Source of the DNA: Streptomyces sp. YPW6 | GTDB lineage: Bacteria; Actinomycetota; Actinomycetes; Streptomycetales; Streptomycetaceae | Assembly: GCF_018866325.1 (NCBI RefSeq) | Contig: NZ_CP076457.1 | Coordinates: 3,073,001 to 3,137,000 of the forward strand | DNA length: 64,000 nt | Reading direction: 5' to 3' | Part shown: positions 25,007 to 32,137 of the stretch, in pieces | Position numbering within the stretch: the stretch's first letter is position 1 | How the letters are laid out: each line of letters starts with the position of its first letter | Notes under the pieces: generated by a model | Told to the model about the DNA's origin: nothing | The model's database searches: none | What the model saw: the letters and a program-made list of their open reading frames with translations, nothing else | Program-made: the position numbers and the translations under genes

Positions 25007-25548
25007 TGGACACGGCGTGGCGCATCAAAAGGCGTCGAGGCGCCCGTGAGGTTCTCCGGCGCAAGAGCGGCCCCATCGTCGGAGGAATTCTCGTCGTGGG
25101 CCTGCTGATATTCTGGCTCGTCGGAACGTCGATTGCAGTCGAAGCTCGCGGCTGGGGCGAAGCACCCTTGATTGCCGGGATCATTCTGCCCGGCGTTCGC
25201 CTCATCTGGCGGGCCGTAGTCCGCCCGAAGGTAGAGATCCACTCGGACGGATTCCAGGTGTTCGGATTCTTCACCCGGATCTGGGTACCCGCCGGATCCG
25301 TAAAATCCATCTCCACCGAGCCCGGATTGCACATGCACACTGTGCATGGCGAGGAGATCTTCGTTTCTGCGTTCTCGGGCTCCATGCTGGACCGAGGGCG
25401 TACCCCCCGGGCGGCCGCCCGGCTGCAACAGGCCCTGCCGAAGCGCCGGTTCCGCAAGGATCACGCACCCCATGCAGTGAGAGCCCCCGACTGGGCGCCC
25501 ATGGATGTACTCCTCCTGTTCATCCTGGCAGTCGTCCTGAACGGATGA
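25006..25548 (+). CDS. Small membrane protein, candidate immunity or partner of the RHS remnant
   Basis: A 180-residue protein with two adjacent N-terminal membrane helices (SGPIVGGILVVGLLIFWLVGTSIAV and APLIAGIILPGVRLIWRAVV). A PH-like beta domain follows (VEIHSDGFQVFGFFTRIWVPAGSVKSISTEPGLHMHTVHGEEIFVSAFSGS), and a last hydrophobic segment (MDVLLLFILAVVL). The start ATG 25006 shares its A with the TGA of the preceding toxin remnant and has AAAGGG at 24994-24999, so the two were translated as a pair. That position is typical of an immunity gene, but membrane PH-like proteins also have other roles. Confidence 0.65.
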   Translation: MDTAWRIKRRRGAREVLRRKSGPIVGGILVVGLLIFWLVGTSIAVEARGWGEAPLIAGIILPGVRLIWRAVVRPKVEIHSDGFQVFGFFTRIWVPAGSVKSISTEPGLHMHTVHGEEIFVSAFSGSMLDRGRTPRAAARLQQALPKRRFRKDHAPHAVRAPDWAPMDVLLLFILAVVLNG

Positions 25549-25557
25549 CGCCCGGCA

Positions 25558-25895
25558 CCCGAAGCTCGTAACCCGAGACCCGGGACCCGAGAACCGAGCG
25601 CCAGGACCCGAGCTTCGAACCTCCGCCGTCGCCCTTTCGTGGGTACGCACACCGGGACCTGCCCCGAAGCCCGTGTCCCGAGCTTCGGGCGTCGGGATGC
25701 GAGACCCGGGGTTCGAGCGCCTTCTTTTAACCGGCGGGAAAACATAGGGGGTTAGGGAAAACCTCCCCCACCTCCCTACCCCGTCACGGGCCGACAGTAT
25801 GACTAATCGTGACGGCTTGCGGCAGAGCGTGACGGCCGCTTACGGTGCGAGAACTGAACGACCCCGACACGGTGTTGCCACACCAGGCCGGGGTC
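25558..25895. promoter_or_regulatory. Structured intergenic region before the HTH/zinc-ribbon gene
   Basis: CCCGAAGCTCG (25558-25568) is perfectly inverted as CGAGCTTCGGG (25679-25689). GAGACCCGGG-type motifs lie between, then an AT-rich stretch with AGGGGGTT and CCTCCCCC complementary arms (25745-25770). Next come CCGTCACGG and two direct copies of CGTGACGG (about 25786-25840). A two-stage hairpin follows, GACCCCG (25860-25866) with CGGGGTC (25889-25895) enclosing GGTGT-TGCC-ACACC. The last hairpin lies 35 bp before the start codon and could act as an attenuator; the CGTGACGG copies could be protein sites. Confidence 0.45.
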
Positions 25896-25930
25896 TCACC
25901 GCAAGATCGAGCACCTAGAAAGACGATCCC

Positions 25931-27157
25931 GTGGCTATCCAGCACCTTAGCTCCGCCCTGCCCGTCCCCGCAGTCTCCGCCGCGTACCCGATGGCCAAGC
26001 CCGGCTACGGCAAACGCTCCGCACCGGACCAACAACCCCGCACGCCCCATGACTTCGCCCTGCTCCCGGCCCGTGAGCGGTACATCGCCGGGTTCGTGGA
26101 CCACCTGCCCGACGGGGCCGCGATGAGCGTGAAACAGCTCACCAAGCAACTCCCGCTCTACGGCCAGCAGGCCATCAGCACCTCCCTCAACGCCCTCTCC
26201 ATCGCCGGACACCTGCGGCGCGTACGGTGCCCTGTCGGCACGGGCGACGAAACCCGCTGGGCCTTCCGCACCTTCTGGTCCCGCACCGCCCGCGACAACG
26301 CATGGTGGACCACCTACCTCGCCACCGAAACCGCCCCCCGCACCGCAACACCCGCGCAACCCCCAGCCCCCACCACCGCACCGGAAGCCCCCACCTCCCC
26401 GGACTCCGCAGCACCCCCGCAGCCCCCGGCCCCCACCACCGCAGCAGAGGCCCCTGCCACCGACGCGACTCCGCCGCCCCCGTGGGCCCCGTCCGAGGAA
26501 CCGCCACCGCCCGGACAGCCGGAGGACTCGCCGCCCGCCGCGCAGCCCCCGGTCTCCGCCGCCGTACCACCCCAGCGCACCCCGCCCCAGGCGCGGGAAG
26601 CCGAACCCACGACGCCCACCCGGGACTCGACCCCCACAAGGCACACCGCGGCCACCGCGGCCACAGCGGCCACAGCGGCCACCGAGCTCTCCACCGCCTA
26701 CCTCGCCCTCGCCCGCCTCGGCCGCGACGACCACCGCCTCGCCCTCTCCGCCCACGACTGCGCCGCCCTCGAACCCCTCGCAACACAATGGCTCGACCGC
26801 GGCGTCACCACCGACTACCTCACCAACGCCCTCACCGCAGGACTCCCCACCCAGATCGACTCCCCCGCCGGACTCCTCCGCCGCCGCCTCACCGACAAGA
26901 TGCCACCCCAACTCCCCGCCACGAACACTCCACCGGGCACCGGCACCGACACCCCCGCCCCCGTCCCCGCCCGCCGGATCCTCGTCGAATGCACCGACTG
27001 CGGCCGCCCCGGCCCACCCCAAGCCCTCCCCGACGGCCTCTGCCGCCCCTGCCACCGGGCTCACACCACTGCCGGCGACTCCCCACCCGACCCCACCCAG
27101 ATCGCCGCCGTCAAAGCCCACATGGCCAACCTCCGCCACCTCCTCAAAGCACCCTGA
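25931..27157 (+). CDS. Plasmid-type HTH protein with C-terminal zinc ribbon
   Basis: A 408-residue protein of a type common on Streptomyces plasmids and in chromosomal islands, often labelled MarR-like. The N-terminal winged HTH (about 35-115) is ARERYIAGFVDHLPDGAAMSVKQLTKQLPLYGQQAISTSLNALSIAGHLRRVRCPV. A Pro/Thr-rich linker of about 125 residues follows. A conserved helical domain (ELSTAYLALARLGRDDHRLALSAHDCAALEPL) comes next, then a four-Cys ribbon (CTDCGRPGPPQALPDGLCRPCHRA). GTG 25931 is used, with only a weak ribosome site. Its function is unknown; DNA binding is inferred. Confidence 0.75.
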   Translation: MAIQHLSSALPVPAVSAAYPMAKPGYGKRSAPDQQPRTPHDFALLPARERYIAGFVDHLPDGAAMSVKQLTKQLPLYGQQAISTSLNALSIAGHLRRVRCPVGTGDETRWAFRTFWSRTARDNAWWTTYLATETAPRTATPAQPPAPTTAPEAPTSPDSAAPPQPPAPTTAAEAPATDATPPPPWAPSEEPPPPGQPEDSPPAAQPPVSAAVPPQRTPPQAREAEPTTPTRDSTPTRHTAATAATAATAATELSTAYLALARLGRDDHRLALSAHDCAALEPLATQWLDRGVTTDYLTNALTAGLPTQIDSPAGLLRRRLTDKMPPQLPATNTPPGTGTDTPAPVPARRILVECTDCGRPGPPQALPDGLCRPCHRAHTTAGDSPPDPTQIAAVKAHMANLRHLLKAP

Positions 27158-27341
27158 GGGGCGGACCAGGATCGTGCCGACGTGCCCTGCTGGGACGGTG
27201 GCCGGTGGGAGCTCCCGGCACTCGCCGATGAAGGAGCAAGCCGGGACGCGGGCAGGGGCGAGTGGTCCCGGAGCACAGGGGCATGCGCTCGCCGGACCAT
27301 CGGGGCGTGCGCTCCCCGGCCCTTTCGGCGATCATCGTCCG

Positions 27342-27761
27342 ATGAGCCCGATCAGCCAGGAGACTCAGGAAACCGCGGACGTGAACGCGGCCATCGACGC
27401 CGAGCTCCAGCTCTTGGACCCCGCCGTGCGTACGTCACGGCCGCTCGCCGCGCGCCTCCTCGACCCGGAGTTCGTCGAGGTCGGGGCCTCGGGGCGACGG
27501 TGGACGTACGAGGAGATGCTCGCCGCCCTCCCCGAGCTGAACGGCGGGAGCGGGGGCGGAGAGGGTGACGCGGGCTCGCCCCGGTTCGAGCCCTCCGGGA
27601 TGCGCGGGGTCGTCCTGGCCCCCGGGATCGTGCACCTCACGTACGAGACCGTCTTCGGCGGTCGCCGGGCCCGCCGCAGTTCGCTGTGGCGCAGGCGCGA
27701 CGGGGAGACGGAGTGGCGCATGTACTACCACCAGGCCACGCCCGTCCCGGACGGCGGCTGA
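27342..27761 (+). CDS. DUF4440/SnoaL-like small protein
   Basis: A 139-residue protein of the cone-shaped NTF2-like fold: an N-terminal helix pair (VNAAIDAELQLLDPAVRTSRPLAARLLDPEFVEVGASGRRWTYEEMLAAL), then strands ending RRSSLWRRRDGETEWRMYYHQATPV. This is the DUF4440 pattern seen in small stress or ketosteroid-isomerase-like proteins. No catalytic residue can be assigned. ATG 27342 begins the similarity. It is convergent with the TetR gene at the end of the acyl-CoA cluster. Confidence 0.75.
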   Translation: MSPISQETQETADVNAAIDAELQLLDPAVRTSRPLAARLLDPEFVEVGASGRRWTYEEMLAALPELNGGSGGGEGDAGSPRFEPSGMRGVVLAPGIVHLTYETVFGGRRARRSSLWRRRDGETEWRMYYHQATPVPDGG

Positions 27762-27821
27762 CCGGCGCGCGGGCCACGGCCCCGTCCCGCGCGGCGAGCG
27801 GTCCGGAGGCCCCGCGAAGGG

Positions 27822-28430
27822 TCAGCCCAGCCCCTCCTCCACCAGCGCCGCCCACTGCGCCACCACCCGCTCCCGGCGGGCCGTGTCGTCGGTGAGGAGG
27901 TTGGCGAGGCCGAGGCCGCGGGCCATGTCCAGGAGGCCCTGGACCGTTTCGCGGGTGCCCGGGCGGGACTCGTCCGCGCCGAGGAGTTCGACCGCGATGC
28001 GGTGGGTCTCGCGGCCCACCCGCGCCTCCAGTTCCGTGACACGCGGGCGCAGCTGGGCCTCGTTGGAGGCGGCCACCCAGAGCTGGAGCGCCGCCCGGAA
28101 CAGCGGGCCCGTGTAGAGGTCGACCAGGGCCGCGACGACCTCCGCGCGGCCCTGGACGGGGAGGGCGCGCAGGGCGGCGGAGCGTTCCTCGGCGACGTAC
28201 TCCACCGCGCCCGTGAACAGGTCCTCGCGGGTCGGGAAGTGGTGCTGGGCCGCGCCCCGCGAGACACCGGCCCGCTCCGCGACGACGGAGACGGTGGAGC
28301 CTGCCCAGCCGTGTTCGGCCAGGCAGGCCACCGCCGCCTCCAGGAGGCGCTGCCGCGTCGCGCGGCTGCGGTCCTGCTTGGGCGCGTGAGCGGCCCGGGA
28401 AGCAGAGAGGGAAGAGGTCACCGCACCCAT
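27822..28430 (-). CDS. TetR-family regulator of the acyl-CoA cluster
   Basis: A 202-residue repressor. The HTH (about 22-68) reads RQRLLEAAVACLAEHGWAGSTVSVVAERAGVSRGAAQHHFPTREDLFTGAV; the C-terminal ligand domain matches the AcrR/FadR-like type. The start ATG 28430 lies 13 nt inside the 3' end of the enoyl-CoA hydratase gene, so it is the last cistron of that operon and probably senses an acyl-CoA made by it. Candidate operators such as CAAGCACGCTTG at 38551-38562 lie at the far end of the cluster. Confidence 0.88.
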   Translation of the reverse strand: MGAVTSSLSASRAAHAPKQDRSRATRQRLLEAAVACLAEHGWAGSTVSVVAERAGVSRGAAQHHFPTREDLFTGAVEYVAEERSAALRALPVQGRAEVVAALVDLYTGPLFRAALQLWVAASNEAQLRPRVTELEARVGRETHRIAVELLGADESRPGTRETVQGLLDMARGLGLANLLTDDTARRERVVAQWAALVEEGLG

Positions 28431-29152
28431 GCCGGGTCCCGTCGTTCGAGGAAGGCCGTCATCCCCTCCCTCGCCTCGTCGGAGGCGAACAGCTTCGCTG
28501 ATCGGGCGATGAGGTCTTCGGCGTACTGGTCGAAGCTCCTCAGCACCGTAGCCGTGACCAGCTCCTTCGACGCGGCCAGCCCCTGGGGTGAGGCACGGCG
28601 CAGACCGTCCAGGACCGGGGCCAGGCCCTTCTCCACGTCCTCGGCGGCCAGCGTCACCAGGCCGATCCGCGCCGCCTCCGCCGCGTCGAACCGCTCCCCC
28701 GTGAGGTAGTAGCGGCTCGCCGCCGTGCGGTCCACGCGCGGGAGCAGCGTGAGGGAGATCACGGCCGGGGCCAGGCCCAGGCGGGACTCGGTGAGCGCGA
28801 AGGACGACGCCCCGCCCGCCACCGCGATGTCGCACGCCGCCAGCAGGCCCAGGCCGCCCGCCCGGACATGGCCGGTCACCCGGGCCACCACCGGCTTCGG
28901 CAGCGCCACGATCTCCCGCATCAGCCCCACGAACGCCTCCGGGTCCGGCGGAGCCGTCAGGTCCGCCCCGGCGCAGAACGTCGTCCCCGTGTGGGCCAGC
29001 ACCACCGCCCGTACGGTGTCGTCGCCGGCGCAGTCCGCCAGGGCGTCGCGCAACTCCCCCACCAGCGCCGCCGACAGCGCGTTGCGGTTGGCCGGGGAGT
29101 CCAGCGTCAGCGTGGCGATGCCCCGCTCCTCCGTCCGTACGATCAGGGTCAC
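28418..29152 (-). CDS. Enoyl-CoA hydratase/isomerase family protein
   Basis: A 244-residue crotonase-fold enzyme. The oxyanion-hole segment is VVLAHTGTTFCAGADLTAP (about 48-66), and the second is GHVRAGGLGLLAACDIAVAGGASSFALTESRLGLAPAVIS, where the usual catalytic Glu pair region reads LTESRLGLAP. It hydrates or isomerises an unsaturated acyl-CoA. GTG 29152 overlaps the ligase stop in GTGA, so both are co-translated. Confidence 0.88.
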   Translation of the reverse strand: MTLIVRTEERGIATLTLDSPANRNALSAALVGELRDALADCAGDDTVRAVVLAHTGTTFCAGADLTAPPDPEAFVGLMREIVALPKPVVARVTGHVRAGGLGLLAACDIAVAGGASSFALTESRLGLAPAVISLTLLPRVDRTAASRYYLTGERFDAAEAARIGLVTLAAEDVEKGLAPVLDGLRRASPQGLAASKELVTATVLRSFDQYAEDLIARSAKLFASDEAREGMTAFLERRDPAWVR

Positions 29153-30747
29153 GCCTCGTCCGTCCTCTCCGTCTTCTCGCGGTCGCGCAGCTCGCGCCGG
29201 AGGATCTTGCCCGAGGCGGCCCGGGGCACCGCCTCGATGAACTCGGCCTGGCGCACCTTCTTGTAGGGGGACACGCGCTCGGCCACGTACGTCATGACGT
29301 CCTCGGCGGTCAGGCCCTCCGCCGCCGTTCCCGCTCCCCTGACCAGGAACGCCTTCGGGATCTCGTTGCCCTCCTCGTCGTACACCCCGATCACCGCCGC
29401 GTCCGCGACGTCCTCGTGGGTGAGGAGCAGCGCCTCCAGTTCGGCGGGGGCCACCTGGTAGCCCTTGTACTTGATCAGCTCCTTCACCCGGTCCACGACG
29501 TACAGCCAGCCGTCCTCGTCGACCCGGCCGACATCGCCCGTGTGCACCCAGCCGTCGTCGTCGATCATCGCGGCTGTGGCGTCCGGGCGGCCCAGGTAGC
29601 CCTTCATCACCTGCGGTCCCCGGATCAGGATCTCGCCGTCCGCCCCCGGCTCCGCGTCCTTCGCCGGGTCCTCCAGCGACACGATCCGCATCTCGGTGTT
29701 CGGCAGCAGCTGACCGACCGTGCCCGGCGGCGGCTGCTCGACGGAGAGCGGAACCACGTGCGTACCGGGCGAGAGCTCCGTCATCCCGTACGCCTGGCGC
29801 ACCGGCGGCACCCCCAGCCGGGCCGAGCACGCCGCCGCCAGCTCGGCGTCCAGCGGGGCGGCGGCGCTGACGATGTACTGGAGCGAGGACAGGTCGTACT
29901 CCCCGACCAGCGGGTGCTTCGCGAGCGCCAGCACGATCGGCGGGGCCACGTACAGGCCCGAGATGCGGTGGGTCTGGATGGCTTCCAGGAACTGGGCCAG
30001 GTCGAAGCGGGGCAGGACGACGACCGTCGAGCCGCAGCGCAGGGGTACGTTCATCAGCGCCGTGAGCCCGTAGATGTGGAAGAAGGGGAGGACCGCGAGG
30101 ATGCGGTCGCCCTCGCTCATCGGGATGAACGGTCTCAGCTGCTCCAGGTTGGTCGCGATCGACCGGTGCGTCAGCATCACGCCCTTGGGCGCGCCCGTCG
30201 TGCCGGAGCTGTACGGGAGGGCCGCCACGTCCTCGCCGGGGTCGATCGCGATCTCCGGCTCGGGGGCCGTGGAGGACAGCATGTCCAGGATGGAGGTGTG
30301 GCCCTCCGCCTGGTCGCAGACGTAGATCTCCCGTACGCCGCCCGCCAGTTCGGCGGCGCGGCTGGCGGTCGCCAGGAGCGGGGAGACCGTGACGATCCAC
30401 TGCGCCCCGCTGTCCGCGAGCTGCTTGGCGAACTCCTCGGGCGTGGCCAGCGGGTGGACCGTGGTGACGGCGGCGCCGGCACGGGTGGCGCCGTAGAAGA
30501 CGGCCGGGTAGGCGATGGTGTTCGGGCTGTGCAGGGCGAGGACGTCGCCCTTCCGGAGCCCTGCCTCGGCGAGTGCGGCGGCGATCCGCCGGTGGAATCC
30601 GTCGAGTTGGGTGTAGGTGAGGGACGTGCCGTTCGTCCCGTCGATCAGGGCTGCGGTGTCGCCGAACCCGGCGGCCCCGCCGAGGACCGCGTCGTGGATG
30701 GGGGTGTCGAGGGCCGTTACGTCTGCGTACGCGCTGCGGAACACCAT
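29149..30747 (-). CDS. AMP-forming acyl/aryl-CoA ligase, 4-coumarate:CoA ligase type
   Basis: A 532-residue adenylate-forming ligase: acid plus ATP plus CoA to acyl-CoA plus AMP. Motifs: P-loop PYSSGTTGAPKGV (178-190), YGMTE (320-324), hinge YVVDRVKELIKYKGYQVAP, and catalytic Lys514 in ASGKILRREL. It closely resembles the S. coelicolor cinnamate/4-coumarate-CoA ligase type, and the same hydratase-TetR neighbours follow. Cinnamate-like substrates are therefore plausible but not proven; related actinobacterial enzymes use medium or branched acids. ATG 30747 has AGGGGA upstream. A 229-bp GC-rich gap separates it from the acyl-CoA dehydrogenase gene. Confidence 0.88.
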   Translation of the reverse strand: MVFRSAYADVTALDTPIHDAVLGGAAGFGDTAALIDGTNGTSLTYTQLDGFHRRIAAALAEAGLRKGDVLALHSPNTIAYPAVFYGATRAGAAVTTVHPLATPEEFAKQLADSGAQWIVTVSPLLATASRAAELAGGVREIYVCDQAEGHTSILDMLSSTAPEPEIAIDPGEDVAALPYSSGTTGAPKGVMLTHRSIATNLEQLRPFIPMSEGDRILAVLPFFHIYGLTALMNVPLRCGSTVVVLPRFDLAQFLEAIQTHRISGLYVAPPIVLALAKHPLVGEYDLSSLQYIVSAAAPLDAELAAACSARLGVPPVRQAYGMTELSPGTHVVPLSVEQPPPGTVGQLLPNTEMRIVSLEDPAKDAEPGADGEILIRGPQVMKGYLGRPDATAAMIDDDGWVHTGDVGRVDEDGWLYVVDRVKELIKYKGYQVAPAELEALLLTHEDVADAAVIGVYDEEGNEIPKAFLVRGAGTAAEGLTAEDVMTYVAERVSPYKKVRQAEFIEAVPRAASGKILRRELRDREKTERTDEA

Positions 30748-30976
30748 GGCGGTCCCCTGTTCGTCGCGGTGGCCCGCGCCGCCCGGGTGGCGGCGCGGGA
30801 CGCCGTGCGGGTGTGGAGAGACAGAATCGCCCCTGAGGGCGGCGCGGGGGGAGGGGTCGGACAGGCGGAAGTCGCCCTGCCGGTCGATGCGTCCAGGATC
30901 TGCCGCCGCCCCGCCGGCCGCGACTGCCGCGCTTCGGGCGGCGGCAGCGGGGGGCGGCAGCGGGCGGCGACAGCCT

Positions 30977-32137
30977 CTAGTACGACTTCGGCAGGCCCAG
31001 CGACTGGTGGGATACGTAGTTCAGGATCATCTCGCGGCTGACCGGGGCTATCCGGGCCACCCGCGACGCGGTGATCAGCGACGCGAGGCCGTACTCGCGG
31101 GTCAGGCCGTTGCCGCCGAGTGTGTGGACCGCCTGGTCGACCGCCTTCACGCACGCCTCCCCGGCCGCGTACTTCGCCATGTTCGCCGCCTCGCCCGCCC
31201 CGATGTCGTCGCCCTCGTCGTACAGCCGGGCGGCCTTCTGCATCATCAGGCGCGACAGCTCCAGGTCGATGTGCGCGGTGGCGAGCGGGTGCGCGATGGC
31301 CTGGTGGGCGCCGATGGGGGCCTTCCAGACCTGGCGGGTGCGGGCGTACTCGACGGCCTTGGAGAGCGCGAAGCGGCCCATGCCGATGCCGAACGCCGCC
31401 GTCATGATCCGCTCGGGGTTGAGCCCGGCGAAGAGCTGGAGGAGACCCGCGTCCTCGTCGCCGACCAGGGCGTCGGCCGGCAGCCGCACGTCGTCGAGGA
31501 CCAGCTCGAACTGCTTCTCGGGGGCGTGGAGTTCCATGTCGATCTGATTCCGGCCGAATCCGGGGGCATCGCGCGGGACGATGAACAGGCAGGGCTTCAG
31601 CTTCCCGGAGCGGGCATCCTCGGTCCGGCCGACGATCAGGGTGGCGTCGGCGATGTCGACGCCGGAGACGTAGACCTTGCGGCCGGTGAGGACCCAGTCG
31701 TCGCCGTCGCGGCGGGCGGTGGTGGTGATGCGGTGGGAGTTGGACCCGGCATCGGGCTCGGTGATGCCGAAGGCCATGGTGAGGGAGCCGTCGGCGAGAC
31801 CCGGCAGCCACGTCCGCTTCTGCTCCTCGGTACCGAAGCGGGCGATGACCGTGCCGCAGATCGCGGGCGACACGATCATCATCAGGAGCGGCGATCCGGC
31901 CGCCCCCAACTCCTCCAGCACGATCGAGAGTTCGGCCATGCCGCCGCCTCCGCCGCCGTACTCCTCGGGGAGGTTCACCCCGAGGTAGCCGAGCTTCGCG
32001 GCCTCGGCCCACAGCTCGTCGGTGTGCCTGCCTTCGCGGATGACGGTGGTCATGTAGTCGCGCCCGTACCGCTTTCCGAGGGCGGCGACGGCTGCGCGCA
32101 GGGCCTGGTGCTCTTCGGTTTCGAGGGCGGTGCTCAT
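30977..32137 (-). CDS. Acyl-CoA dehydrogenase
   Basis: A 386-residue FAD enzyme. It has the N-terminal helical domain (EEHQALRAAVAALGKRYGRDY), the FAD/substrate loop AFGITEPDAGSNSHRITTTARRDGDDWVLTGRKVYVSG (about 130-168), and the C-terminal GGNGLTREYGLASLITASRVARIAPVSREMILNYV containing the likely catalytic-base position. The ATG overlaps the stop of the biotin carboxylase gene (ATGA at 32137-32134). It would introduce the alpha,beta double bond that the neighbouring carboxylase needs, as in the leucine (Liu) and acyclic-terpene (Atu) pathways. Confidence 0.9.
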   Translation of the reverse strand: MSTALETEEHQALRAAVAALGKRYGRDYMTTVIREGRHTDELWAEAAKLGYLGVNLPEEYGGGGGGMAELSIVLEELGAAGSPLLMMIVSPAICGTVIARFGTEEQKRTWLPGLADGSLTMAFGITEPDAGSNSHRITTTARRDGDDWVLTGRKVYVSGVDIADATLIVGRTEDARSGKLKPCLFIVPRDAPGFGRNQIDMELHAPEKQFELVLDDVRLPADALVGDEDAGLLQLFAGLNPERIMTAAFGIGMGRFALSKAVEYARTRQVWKAPIGAHQAIAHPLATAHIDLELSRLMMQKAARLYDEGDDIGAGEAANMAKYAAGEACVKAVDQAVHTLGGNGLTREYGLASLITASRVARIAPVSREMILNYVSHQSLGLPKSY

